DNA of 12,527 bases, from the NCBI GenBank assembly GCA_021800575.1, contig JAJYYW010000006.1:1-12527 (forward strand). Reading direction: 5' to 3'. The position numbers and the translations under genes were made by a program. Shown piece after piece: positions 5,776-12,527 of the stretch. This DNA is from a bacterium (GTDB lineage: Bacteria; JAMCPX01). The notes under the pieces are model-generated. The model made no database searches. It saw only the letters and a program-made list of their open reading frames with translations, and was not told the origin of the DNA. The first letter of the stretch is position 1. The number at the start of each line of letters is the position of its first letter.

Positions 5776-6849
5776 GTGATAAAAAGACGAAAAACAAAGG
5801 TCATAACCATAGGCGGCGTCAAGATAGGCGGCGGCAACCCGATCGTCATTCAGAGCATGACGAACACCCGTACCACGGATGTCGTTGCGACGATCAAACA
5901 GATCAACCAGCTTGCGGATGCGGGTGCACGGATCGTGCGCTGTGCGGTGCCTGATCACGAATCCGCCCGAGCCCTGAAAACCATCAGGCAGGCGGTCCAC
6001 GTTCCGCTGATTGCAGACATCCATTTTGACTACCGTCTTGCCCTTGAATCCATCAAGAGCGGCGTTGACGGCCTGAGGATCAATCCGGGGAATATCGGAA
6101 GCAAAGAGCGGATCGATGCGGTTGTCCGCGCTGCACAAGACGTGGGCATTCCCATCCGGGTCGGTGTCAATGCCGGGTCTCTTCCGCAGGACGTTTTGGA
6201 AAGGCATAATTTTCATCCGACTGCAGAGGCTGTTGTTGAGACGGCCATGAGAAACATCCGGGAACTCGAGGCCTGTGACTTCCGGGACATCAAGGTATCC
6301 GTTAAATCCAGCAATGTCACGGTCATGATAGAGGCCTACCGGCAGCTGTCGAAGCTCGTTGATTATCCGCTGCACCTCGGCGTAACCGAGGCAGGCACCC
6401 TGCTCTCCGGCAGTATCAAGTCCGCGGTCGGCATGGGCATCCTGCTTTCCGAGGGGATCGGGGATACCCTGCGGGTGTCCCTTACGGACGATCCTGTTCT
6501 CGAGGTCAAAGCTGGTTACGAAATCCTCAGGGCTCTCGGACTTTCGAACTACGGCATCGAGATCATCTCGTGTCCGACGTGTGCACGGGCTGAATACGAT
6601 GTTATCGGGCTTGTTAATTCCCTCGAACGAAAATTGATCAACATCAGGGAGCCTCTGACGATCGCGGTCATGGGCTGCGTTGTCAACGGCCCGGGCGAGG
6701 CCAAGGAGGCTGACGTGGGGATTGCCTGCGGCAAGGGCGGCGGTATCTTATTCAAACACGGAAAGGCCGCGGGCAAGGTCAAAGAAACGGAGTACGAGAA
6801 GGTCCTCATGACCGAGGTGCATAACCTGCTCAAACAAAAGGCAACGTAG
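5776..6849 (+). CDS. ispG: (E)-4-hydroxy-3-methylbut-2-enyl-diphosphate synthase (IspG), intact copy
   Basis: This 357-aa enzyme converts methylerythritol cyclodiphosphate to HMBPP in the MEP isoprenoid pathway, using a [4Fe-4S] cluster. It has the compact bacterial form without the insert found in plant-type enzymes. The TIM-barrel part contains [53 protein letters not shown] and LLSEGIGDTLRVSL. The C-terminal part carries C266-P-T-C269, then C301 in GCVVNGPGEA with E308, the same spacing as the E. coli ligands C270, C273, C305 and E312. The start is GTG; the ATG of the decayed copy aligns with codon 2, which is ATA here. There is no clear Shine-Dalgarno sequence in the 58-bp A+T-rich leader. 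It is presumably the only working copy, supplying precursors for quinones and undecaprenyl phosphate. Confidence 0.96.
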   Translation: MIKRRKTKVITIGGVKIGGGNPIVIQSMTNTRTTDVVATIKQINQLADAGARIVRCAVPDHESARALKTIRQAVHVPLIADIHFDYRLALESIKSGVDGLRINPGNIGSKERIDAVVRAAQDVGIPIRVGVNAGSLPQDVLERHNFHPTAEAVVETAMRNIRELEACDFRDIKVSVKSSNVTVMIEAYRQLSKLVDYPLHLGVTEAGTLLSGSIKSAVGMGILLSEGIGDTLRVSLTDDPVLEVKAGYEILRALGLSNYGIEIISCPTCARAEYDVIGLVNSLERKLINIREPLTIAVMGCVVNGPGEAKEADVGIACGKGGGILFKHGKAAGKVKETEYEKVLMTEVHNLLKQKAT

Positions 6850-6940
6850 CAACGCCTGTTTATTTGTTCCATCGTGTTCCCGGAACCCTGAAGTGTTCCT
6901 CTTTCCTGCAGGCAGATGACTTTTTTCGTTTCCGGCAAAG

Positions 6941-6968
6941 GTAAACTAAATACACTATATTAGTTGAC
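6941..6968. promoter_or_regulatory. 28-bp inverted repeat, candidate TetR operator
   Basis: The arms GTAAACTAA (6941-6949) and TTAGTTGAC (6960-6968) are reverse complements at 8 of 9 positions around a 10-bp spacer. The right arm overlaps the -35 box of the tetR promoter (6964-6969). TetR-family dimers bind palindromes of this size next to their own genes, so autorepression of the whole operon is the simple reading. Confidence 0.55.
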
Positions 6969-6992
6969 TTGTTACACCCCCGTGGTTATACT
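6964..6992 (+). promoter_or_regulatory. Promoter of the tetR-ABC exporter operon
   Basis: TTGACT (6964-6969, 5/6) and TATACT (6987-6992, 5/6) have a 17-bp spacer. Transcription should start near 6999, leaving only about 8 nt before the ATG at 7007. The -35 box lies in the right arm of the inverted repeat, so a bound repressor would block RNA polymerase. No other promoter of comparable quality is evident downstream in the operon. Confidence 0.63.
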
Positions 6993-7006
6993 GTGAGCAA
7001 CCGTAT

Positions 7007-7660
7007 ATGAGCGAGGCCCTTAAAAAAAGGATCATTGAAAAGGCAGCGGAACTGTTCCCGCGCCGGGGTTTGTCGAAAGTAACCGTCGACGAACTGTGCG
7101 AAGAGACCGGCATCAGCAAGAAGACCCTGTACCGGTATTTCAAGAGTAAGGATGAAATTGCAGATGCCGTGCACCTGAGGAATATGGCCTACGTAAAAAA
7201 CGGGATCGAGGAGATCATTCATGGGCACGACGCCTACATGGACCGCCTGTATAAGCTCTGTGAATTCATCGCCCAGTTTCTGTCGAGGATGAATAAGACT
7301 GCCCAGCAGGATCTTTTACGGCATCGGCCGGACCTCTGGAAGAGACTGGAATCTTTTCGCAAGAAGGAATTATTCCCGCTGTTCAGGAACATACTCGATG
7401 AAGGAATAAAACTTGGTGTCGTGAGAAACGATATACAAAAAGACCTTGTCTTGCTCATGCTCGCAACCGCCATAGAGGGAATCTTGACGCCGGAGACGCT
7501 GACCGTTCAGTCATTCTCGACTGCGGAAGCATTCCGCGGTATTATCAATATCTTTTTTTACGGCGTTCTGACGAATAAGGCAGGATCCCAGTTCAATGAA
7601 ATGACCGCAAACATGAAGACGGAAGAAAACCTCAGTAAGGGAGACTATCATGACAATTAA
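7007..7660 (+). CDS. TetR/AcrR-family transcriptional regulator
   Basis: The 217-aa protein has an N-terminal TetR DNA-binding domain (about 8-55): LFPRRGLSKVTVDELCEETGISKKTLYRYFKSKDEI, with the helix-turn-helix recognition helix SKKTLYRYF. The remaining 160 residues are helical and variable, as expected for the ligand-binding and dimerisation domain. The start is the first ATG after the promoter, and the leader is very short. It overlaps the adaptor gene by 11 bp. The order regulator-adaptor-ATPase-permease matches E. coli cecR (ybiH)-ybhGFSR, where the TetR protein controls the exporter genes. By analogy it should repress the operon until it senses a transported or toxic compound; the ligand is unknown. 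Confidence 0.92.
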   Translation: MSEALKKRIIEKAAELFPRRGLSKVTVDELCEETGISKKTLYRYFKSKDEIADAVHLRNMAYVKNGIEEIIHGHDAYMDRLYKLCEFIAQFLSRMNKTAQQDLLRHRPDLWKRLESFRKKELFPLFRNILDEGIKLGVVRNDIQKDLVLLMLATAIEGILTPETLTVQSFSTAEAFRGIINIFFYGVLTNKAGSQFNEMTANMKTEENLSKGDYHDN

Positions 7661-8516
7661 AAGAGTACGGCCGATCTCCTCTGTCGTGGCCGGCATGTTC
7701 GTTCTGCTTGCTGTTTCGTGCTCAAACAAGAACGCAAACCGGGTGACCGGCAGCGGGACCATCGAGGTCACCGAGTACGATGTTGCATCAAAAATCCCGG
7801 GCAGGATCGGGTGGCTTGCCGTCGACGAGGGCGACGCCGTCAACCAGGGCGAAGTCCTGGTCAGGCTCACGACACGTGAATTGACTGCGGAGAAGGACCG
7901 CGCGCAGGCAGGTCTTGCAGCGTCACGCGCGCAGATCGCATCTGCCCGGGCACAGTTGAACTATCTGAGCACAGACCTGAAACGTATCCAAAAGCTGTAC
8001 AAGCGAGGCGGTGCTTCGCAGCAGCAGCTCGATCTGATCCAATCGCAGACGGATGCAACCAGGGCGCAGCTGCATGCTGCAGTCGCGATGCAACAGGAGG
8101 CAGAAAACGCCTTGAAGCTCGCACAGATCCAGTACGATGAAAGTATGATAGCCTCGCCGATCACCGGCGTTGTCCTGACCAAGAATTACGAGCGTGGCGA
8201 CGTTGTCATGCCGGGATCAACCGTCTACACGCTCGGCAACCTCAACCGGCCATGGATAAAGATCTACGTCAGCGATGTGGACCTCGGAAGAGTACGGCTT
8301 GGCCAGCATGTCGGGATCACGGTCGACAGTTTTCCTCACAGGACCTTTGAAGGAACGGTCGAACAGATAGCCAACAAGGCAGAATTCACCCCGCATGATG
8401 TCCAGACCAAGGAAGACCGCACATCGCTGGTGTTCGCGGTCAAGGTTTATATAAATAATCAGGACATGATCCTTAAGCCCGGCATGCCCGCCGATGCGGT
8501 GTTCGAAGCAAAGTAA
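7650..8516 (+). CDS. HlyD-family periplasmic adaptor, predicted lipoprotein (YbhG-like)
   Basis: The 288-aa membrane-fusion protein joins the ABC exporter to an outer-membrane channel. The N-terminus is basic, then hydrophobic (VVAGMFVLLAVSC), with a lipobox-like AVSC so that C24 could be lipidated; the next residue is S, compatible with release from the inner membrane by the Lol rule. The first half-lipoyl domain is at about 35-80 (YDVASKIPGRIGWLAVDEG), a long alanine/glutamine-rich coiled-coil hairpin at about 85-165 and the second half-lipoyl domain at about 168-200 (ASPITGVVLTKNYERGD). Beta-barrel strands finish the protein. AAGGGAG (7637-7643) lies 6 nt before the ATG. YbhG in E. coli keeps an uncleaved anchor, so lipidation here is a prediction. 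Confidence 0.9.
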   Translation: MTIKRVRPISSVVAGMFVLLAVSCSNKNANRVTGSGTIEVTEYDVASKIPGRIGWLAVDEGDAVNQGEVLVRLTTRELTAEKDRAQAGLAASRAQIASARAQLNYLSTDLKRIQKLYKRGGASQQQLDLIQSQTDATRAQLHAAVAMQQEAENALKLAQIQYDESMIASPITGVVLTKNYERGDVVMPGSTVYTLGNLNRPWIKIYVSDVDLGRVRLGQHVGITVDSFPHRTFEGTVEQIANKAEFTPHDVQTKEDRTSLVFAVKVYINNQDMILKPGMPADAVFEAK

Positions 8517-8551
8517 TGCATATAAAAAGAGCACATCCTCTACCGTGGTTC

Positions 8552-8603
8552 TCTCCCCAAGGGAGAAGGCCACAGGCGTCCCTTCCCCGGTTGGGGACAA
8601 GGG
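8552..8603. repeat. Palindrome-rich intergenic element inside the exporter operon
   Basis: The 118-bp gap between adaptor and first ATPase holds two hairpins. TCTCCC-CAA-GGGAGA (8552-8566) has a 6-bp stem. CCCT-TCCCC-GGTT-GGGGA-ca-AGGG (8580-8603) has a 9-bp stem with a 2-nt bulge. A short CGGG-CT-CCCG follows at 8611-8620. The phrase CTCTCCCCAAGGGAGAAGG recalls dispersed intergenic palindromes seen in many proteobacterial genomes. No T-tract follows, so termination is unlikely; mRNA processing or stability control between adaptor and ATPase is plausible. A good GAGGTGA ribosome site (8622-8628) comes next. Confidence 0.6.
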
Positions 8604-8634
8604 CGGGATGCGGGCTCCCGTGAGGTGATCTGAT

Positions 8635-9561
8635 ATGTTTGCCGTTGAAACATCGGGGCTGAAGAAATCGTTTGATACGACAGAGGCCGTGCGCGGCGTT
8701 GACCTGCATATCAAGAAGGGCGAACTGTTTGGTCTCATTGGTCCGGACGGAGCCGGCAAAACCACTCTCATGCGCCTGATCACCGGTGTCATGGCGCCGG
8801 ACGGGGGTTCGATCCACATATTCGAAACAGACGCGATACGCCTGAAAGCTGAGACCGGCATGATGCTGGGCTATATGCCCCAGAGGTTCAGCCTGTATGA
8901 AGAACTGACCGTAGAAGAAAACCTTGAATTTTTCGCATCCCTGCGTTCCGTCGACAAAGACCGTTTTATACAGCAAAAGAACTACCTCCTCAAATTTACC
9001 AACCTTGATCAGTTCACCAAGCGGCTCGCCGGTAAGCTCTCCGGCGGCATGAAGCAGAAGCTGGGGCTTGCGTGCACCCTGATCCACCAGCCGCAGCTGC
9101 TCATCCTCGACGAACCGACAACAGGGGTTGACCCGGTGTCGCGCCGGGAGTTCTGGCAGATCCTTGACTCATTTTTGCACCAGGGCATGACAATCCTGCT
9201 CTCCACGCCGTACATGGACGAAGCAGACCGGTGTTCGACCATCGGCCTCATGAATAACGGCACCCTGCCGGTCATTGATACGCCGCAGCACATCAAAACG
9301 CTGGTCAGAGGTACCATGCTCGAGGTCGTTTTGAAAGAGCCCCTGCGTGCAAAACAAGTACTCGCTTCAAGCGATGCCTACCGCCATGTGCATATTCTTG
9401 GAGACAGAATCCACATTACCGTCGACAAACCCGACGCCGGATACGCGGATAGTGTCAGGAACATCCTCGGCAGCAGCGGCATTACGGTGGAGCAAACAGG
9501 GTTTACGCAGCCGACGCTCGAAGACGTTTTTGTGTCGATCATTAAACAGGAGCAGGTATGA
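8635..9561 (+). CDS. ABC transporter ATPase 1 (like the N-terminal half of YbhF)
   Basis: The 308-aa protein holds one nucleotide-binding domain of the ABC-2 export type. Walker A is GPDGAGKT (36-43), the Q-loop is YMPQRFSLY with Q83, the signature LSGGMKQ (135-141) is canonical, and Walker B is LLILDEPTTGVDP with D159 and E160. At the H-loop the expected His is proline (STPYMDEAD, P192, codon CCG 9208-9210). The tail from about 220 ends in a QPTLEDVF motif, as in drug and lipid exporters. GPDGAGKT and LSGGMKQKLGLA are close to the first half of E. coli YbhF, which also lacks the His. GAGGTGA lies 6 nt before the ATG. It overlaps the second ATPase by 4 bp, supporting a heterodimer. Confidence 0.93.
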   Translation: MFAVETSGLKKSFDTTEAVRGVDLHIKKGELFGLIGPDGAGKTTLMRLITGVMAPDGGSIHIFETDAIRLKAETGMMLGYMPQRFSLYEELTVEENLEFFASLRSVDKDRFIQQKNYLLKFTNLDQFTKRLAGKLSGGMKQKLGLACTLIHQPQLLILDEPTTGVDPVSRREFWQILDSFLHQGMTILLSTPYMDEADRCSTIGLMNNGTLPVIDTPQHIKTLVRGTMLEVVLKEPLRAKQVLASSDAYRHVHILGDRIHITVDKPDAGYADSVRNILGSSGITVEQTGFTQPTLEDVFVSIIKQEQV

Positions 9562-10514
9562 CCGGATACCCGGTTGAGGCGATCAACCTCAGGAGATTAT
9601 TCGGCGATTTTATTGCCGTTGACAGCATCAACCTGAGTGTCAAGCAGGGAGAGGTATTCGGTTTTCTCGGACCCAACGGTGCAGGCAAGACCACAACCGT
9701 CAAGATGCTGTGCGGCCTGCTGTTACCGACCTCCGGTTCTGCAACAGTCGCCGGTTTCGATATTGCAACCCAGCCGGACGACGTCAAGCGGTCCATCGGG
9801 TACATGTCCCAGAAATTCTCGCTGTACAGCGACCTCTCGGTCTCCGAAAATATAGATTTTTTTGGAAACATCTACGGCATAGCGAACAGCAGGTTAAAGG
9901 AGAGAAAACGCGAGATCATCCGGCTGACGGGACTCGAGGGCAGCGAAAACACCATCACCTCCGCCCTGTCCGTCGGTTGGAAGCAAAGGCTCGCACTGGG
10001 CTGCTCGGTGATCCACGAGCCGAAGATCCTGTTCCTCGACGAACCAACCGCGGGTGTGGATCCGGACTCGCGCAGAATGTTCTGGGATCTGATCTACGAT
10101 CTCGCGCAGAAGGGCATGACCATGTTCGTGACCACCCACTACATGGATGAGGCGGAAAACTGTACGAGGCTCGGGTTTATCTACAACGGTAAGATGGTCG
10201 CATCCGGTACCCCGCTCGAGATAAAACGCAGCCGTATGAAGGGGACCATCATAGAACTCGATACGGACTCCCCCTCCGATGCGCTCGGGCTCATCAGGGA
10301 AATGTCGGTTATTGACGAGGTGTCGTTCTTCGGCAGGCTGATCCATGCCGTTACCTCGGTGTCCTCAGATGGCGTCCGTCAGACGATGGACGACATAAGC
10401 CGGCTCCTGCAGCAGCACGGCATACCGGTCACCCGGATCAATACGATCCCGCCGTCCCTGGAGGACATCTTTATCAGCCTGATACAACAGGAGGACAACC
10501 GTGCAGCATCATAG
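9558..10514 (+). CDS. ABC transporter ATPase 2 (like the C-terminal half of YbhF)
   Basis: The 318-aa protein also has a single nucleotide-binding domain. Walker A is GPNGAGKT (38-45), the Q-loop is YMSQKFSLY with Q85, and Walker B is ILFLDEPTAGVDP with D161 and E162. The H-loop His is present (TTHYMDEAE, H194). The signature is altered to LSVGWKQ (137-143, V in place of the first G), as in the C-terminal half of YbhF where this motif also departs from LSGG. The C-terminal extension ends in PPSLEDIFISL. AGGAG (9548-9552) precedes the ATG. It overlaps the upstream gene by ATGA and the downstream permease by 14 bp. Together with ATPase 1 it should power the two permeases. Confidence 0.93.
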   Translation: MTGYPVEAINLRRLFGDFIAVDSINLSVKQGEVFGFLGPNGAGKTTTVKMLCGLLLPTSGSATVAGFDIATQPDDVKRSIGYMSQKFSLYSDLSVSENIDFFGNIYGIANSRLKERKREIIRLTGLEGSENTITSALSVGWKQRLALGCSVIHEPKILFLDEPTAGVDPDSRRMFWDLIYDLAQKGMTMFVTTHYMDEAENCTRLGFIYNGKMVASGTPLEIKRSRMKGTIIELDTDSPSDALGLIREMSVIDEVSFFGRLIHAVTSVSSDGVRQTMDDISRLLQQHGIPVTRINTIPPSLEDIFISLIQQEDNRAAS

Positions 10515-11646
10515 CCTGCTCAGGCCGGTTATCAAGAAGGAATTCATCCAGATCATGCGGGACCCCATCAGCCTCGCCGTGGTCATCATGATCCCGATTA
10601 TCCAGCTTTTGCTGTTCGGCTACGCCATCAGTTTCGACATCAAGCATATCCCCATGGGCGTTTTTGACCAGTCACACACCCAGGAGAGCAGACAGCTGAT
10701 TCGTGCGGTAACAGCGTCATCGTACTTCGTTATTAACAACAATACCGGCAGCAGGTCACAGCTTGATGCCCTGCTCGAGAAGGGCGACATCAAGATTGGC
10801 GTTATCATACCTCCCCACTTCGCCGATGATATCAACGCACGCACGACCGCACCGGTCCAGGTTCTTATCGACGGAACGGATTCCAATGTCGGTGGCGTTG
10901 CCCTCGGGTACTTCATCGCCGCCGCACAGGGGTACTCCCTCGATATCTCGCAGCGCATCCTGAACGAGCACGGTGCAGCAAGCCTGCTGAATAATTTTCC
11001 CCTGTTATCGCAGCGGCTCAGGATCTGGTATAACCAGGCACTGCGCACGGAAAACTTTATTGTACCGGGGCTTATCGCCACCATTCTCATGATCCTCGGT
11101 GTCCTCATGACATCGCAGAGTGTCGCACGCGAGTACGAGCGGGGAACTATGGAACAGCTCATTGTCTCGCCGGTCAGGGTCTATGAACTCATCATCGGCA
11201 AGCTCGTACCCTATATCATTATCGGTTTCGTCCAGGTCGCGCTCGTCACTCTGATCGCCGTCCTCGTCTTCCATGTACCGCTGAAGGGAAGCCTGCTGCT
11301 CCTCACTGTTACGACGTTTTTGTTCCTGGTGAGTGCCATGGGCATAGGCTTTCTGTTTTCTGCAGTCACAAAATCCCAGCAGGTCGCCATGCAGATGTCC
11401 TTTGTGGGAACCATGCTGCCCTCGCTGCTGCTCTCGGGGTTCATCTATCCCATCAGCAGTATGCCCCTGGCGCTGCAGATTTTCTCGTACATTGTCCCGG
11501 CGAAATATTTCCTGGTCATCCTGCGGGGGATCTTCCTCAAAGACTCGAGCGTGTCCGTCCTCATGCCCCAGATCCTGATCATGGTCCTGATATCGGTCAT
11601 CGTACTGACCCTGTGTATTATCAAAACAAAGAAGAGCCTGGACTGA
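10501..11646 (+). CDS. ABC-2 type exporter permease 1 (YbhS/YbhR-like)
   Basis: The 381-aa inner-membrane protein begins with an amphipathic KKEFIQIMRDP connector (12-22) that contacts the ATPase. The first membrane span is near 24-45 (LAVVIMIPIIQLLLFGYAIS). A periplasmic domain follows to about residue 175, with DGTDSNVGG and the WYNQALRTENFIVPG motif just before the next span. Five further spans then follow, with AREYERGTMEQLIVSPV in the coupling region. This is the usual ABC-2 arrangement of six helices with a large first periplasmic loop. The start codon is GTG; AGGAGG (10489-10494), 6 nt upstream, supports it. It pairs with the partial permease that begins 1 bp after its stop. Confidence 0.92.
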   Translation: MQHHSLLRPVIKKEFIQIMRDPISLAVVIMIPIIQLLLFGYAISFDIKHIPMGVFDQSHTQESRQLIRAVTASSYFVINNNTGSRSQLDALLEKGDIKIGVIIPPHFADDINARTTAPVQVLIDGTDSNVGGVALGYFIAAAQGYSLDISQRILNEHGAASLLNNFPLLSQRLRIWYNQALRTENFIVPGLIATILMILGVLMTSQSVAREYERGTMEQLIVSPVRVYELIIGKLVPYIIIGFVQVALVTLIAVLVFHVPLKGSLLLLTVTTFLFLVSAMGIGFLFSAVTKSQQVAMQMSFVGTMLPSLLLSGFIYPISSMPLALQIFSYIVPAKYFLVILRGIFLKDSSVSVLMPQILIMVLISVIVLTLCIIKTKKSLD

Positions 11647-11647
11647 T

Positions 11648-12527
11648 ATGACCAGGTGGCACGTATTTCTCCTACGGGTAAAAGCCATTGCGCGCAAAGA
11701 GTTCATCCAGCTGCGCCGTGACAAGCGCATGCTGTTCATAGCGTTCATGGCCCCTATCATACAGCTCACCCTGTTTGGCTACGCGGCAACACTGGATGTG
11801 AAGTCCGTACCGGTCGTCGTCTGTGACATGGATCAGAGTATGCAGAGCAGGGCCATCCTGAATGACCTTTCTGCCTCGGGGTATTTCATCATCCATGACA
11901 GGGTGCCTTCCATCCGTGATGTGAGGAAGGCCCTCGATGACGGTGTAGCCATGGTCGGGGTCGTCATACCCGACGGGCTTGAGCGGGACATCAACGCTGG
12001 GAAAAAAGCACACTTCCAGACTATCATCGACGGATCGAATGCCATTTATGCCACCCTGGTGCGCTCCTACCTGGAGCGGATCATAACCAACAGGGCTCTC
12101 GAACTTTCGGATGCGGACATGGCCAGAAACGGACTGAAGCCGTTTCATCCCCTGGATATCCGGCAGCGGGTCTGGTACAACCCGACCCTCAAGAGCAGGG
12201 ACTTCATGGTGCCCGGCGTTTTTGCGCTCGTGCTCATGATCATCAGCACGGTGCTGACCTCCATGGCGATCGTCAAGGAAAAGGAACGGGGCACCATCGA
12301 ACAGCTCATTGTCACGCCGATAAAGCCCCTGGAGCTCATCGTGGGCAAACTCCTGCCCTTCGCGATCATCAGTCTGGTCGATATCACGCTCGTCACCATG
12401 GTTTCGATCTTCTGGTTCCGGATACCGCTGCACGGCAGTTTTGTGCTGTTATTCCTGCTGTCAGCGTTATTCATGCTGACGACACTGGGACTCGGCCTGC
12501 TCATTTCGACCATTTCCAGGACCCAGC
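11648..12527 (+). CDS. ABC-2 type exporter permease 2 (3' end outside the window)
   Basis: An ATG at 11648 opens a frame that remains open to the window edge (293 codons seen). It is a homologue of permease 1: the KEFIQLRRDKRM connector, the first span FIAFMAPIIQLTLFGYAA, a periplasmic domain with VPVVVCDMDQS and IIDGSNA, RVWYNPTLKSRDFMVPG, then spans and the VKEKERGTIEQLIVTPI coupling segment. The last visible residues, GLGLLISTISRTQ, correspond to about residue 285 of permease 1, so roughly 90 residues are missing. The stop of permease 1 is 1 bp upstream. The weak AGAAG-type ribosome site suggests translation by coupling. The two proteins should form the heterodimeric membrane channel of the exporter. 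Confidence 0.93.
   Translation, partial: MTRWHVFLLRVKAIARKEFIQLRRDKRMLFIAFMAPIIQLTLFGYAATLDVKSVPVVVCDMDQSMQSRAILNDLSASGYFIIHDRVPSIRDVRKALDDGVAMVGVVIPDGLERDINAGKKAHFQTIIDGSNAIYATLVRSYLERIITNRALELSDADMARNGLKPFHPLDIRQRVWYNPTLKSRDFMVPGVFALVLMIISTVLTSMAIVKEKERGTIEQLIVTPIKPLELIVGKLLPFAIISLVDITLVTMVSIFWFRIPLHGSFVLLFLLSALFMLTTLGLGLLISTISRTQ

Noticed and set aside
5596..6375. Antisense open frame (259 aa) across the ATPase end and ispG start
   Set aside because: It crosses the junction of two real genes and has no family-like motif; ispG on the plus strand is certain.
6850..6940. Terminator after ispG
   Set aside because: There is a T6 run near 6921-6926, but only short, ambiguous GGAAC/GTTCC and CCTGCAGG pairings precede it, so no convincing stem could be assigned.
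11005..11769. Long antisense open frame (254 aa) opposite permease 1
   Set aside because: It lies wholly opposite a well-supported permease, has a low-complexity composition rich in D, H, Q and R typical of a shadow frame, and has no recognisable domain.
11672..12433. Antisense open frame (253 aa) opposite permease 2
   Set aside because: It has the same shadow composition as the frame opposite permease 1, no domain, and is opposite a conserved ABC-2 permease.
1..12527. CRISPR arrays, tRNA or rRNA genes, transposases or attachment sites
   Set aside because: No regularly spaced repeats, cloverleaf sequences, rRNA segments or transposase/integrase motifs were seen on either strand.

Overview
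The window is about 12.5 kb of Gram-negative bacterial DNA, roughly 55-58% G+C by eye, with one clearly more A+T-rich island at about 4.43-5.77 kb. The quinone methyltransferase, the IspG-type isoprenoid enzyme, an acyl-CoA dehydrogenase tail and a YbhGFSR-like export operon would fit a Desulfobacterota (Deltaproteobacteria)-like or related anaerobic lineage. That placement is a guess, because no rRNA or other marker gene is present.

Layout. (1) Positions 1-57 hold the last codons of an acyl-CoA dehydrogenase, followed by a strong hairpin and then a ubiE/menG methyltransferase (115-789). (2) A glycosyltransferase block follows. One GT2 gene is on the minus strand (823-1782) and converges on ubiE. 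A 143-bp divergent promoter region separates it from a plus-strand pair, GT2 (1926-2855) and GT4 (2852-3823), which overlap by ATGA. These probably build a surface polysaccharide or LPS core. (3) A decayed ispG copy (3834-4426) lies 10 bp after the GT4 gene. It has a 15-bp deletion, a 1-nt frameshift, an internal loss of about 410 bp and a replaced 3' end. Next come a perfect 14-bp hairpin, an A+T-rich AAA ATPase/DUF4143 gene with its own near-consensus promoter (ATG at 4500), and then a complete ispG (5776-6849) with all Fe-S ligands. (4) From about 6.94 kb to the right edge is a TetR-controlled export operon: TetR regulator, HlyD-type lipoprotein adaptor, two separate ABC ATPases and two ABC-2 permeases, the last cut by the window end. 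The order matches E. coli cecR (ybiH)-ybhGFSR, except that the double ATPase YbhF is split into two genes here.

How the parts work together. The last six genes are tightly packed. Four of the five junctions overlap or are 1 bp apart; the exception is a 118-bp palindrome-rich gap before the first ATPase. They should form one efflux machine: adaptor, ATPase heterodimer and permease heterodimer. TetR is probably autoregulatory, since a 28-bp inverted repeat overlaps its -35 box. The two ATPases carry complementary defects that fall in the same composite ATP site, which predicts one active and one degenerate site.

I do not see a clearly new multi-gene defence or mobile system. The most unusual stretch is the ispG-pseudogene / hairpin / ATPase / ispG arrangement, which records a duplication or transfer at an essential gene. 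No gene-free stretch longer than 300 bases occurs, and I saw no tRNA, rRNA, CRISPR array or insertion sequence.
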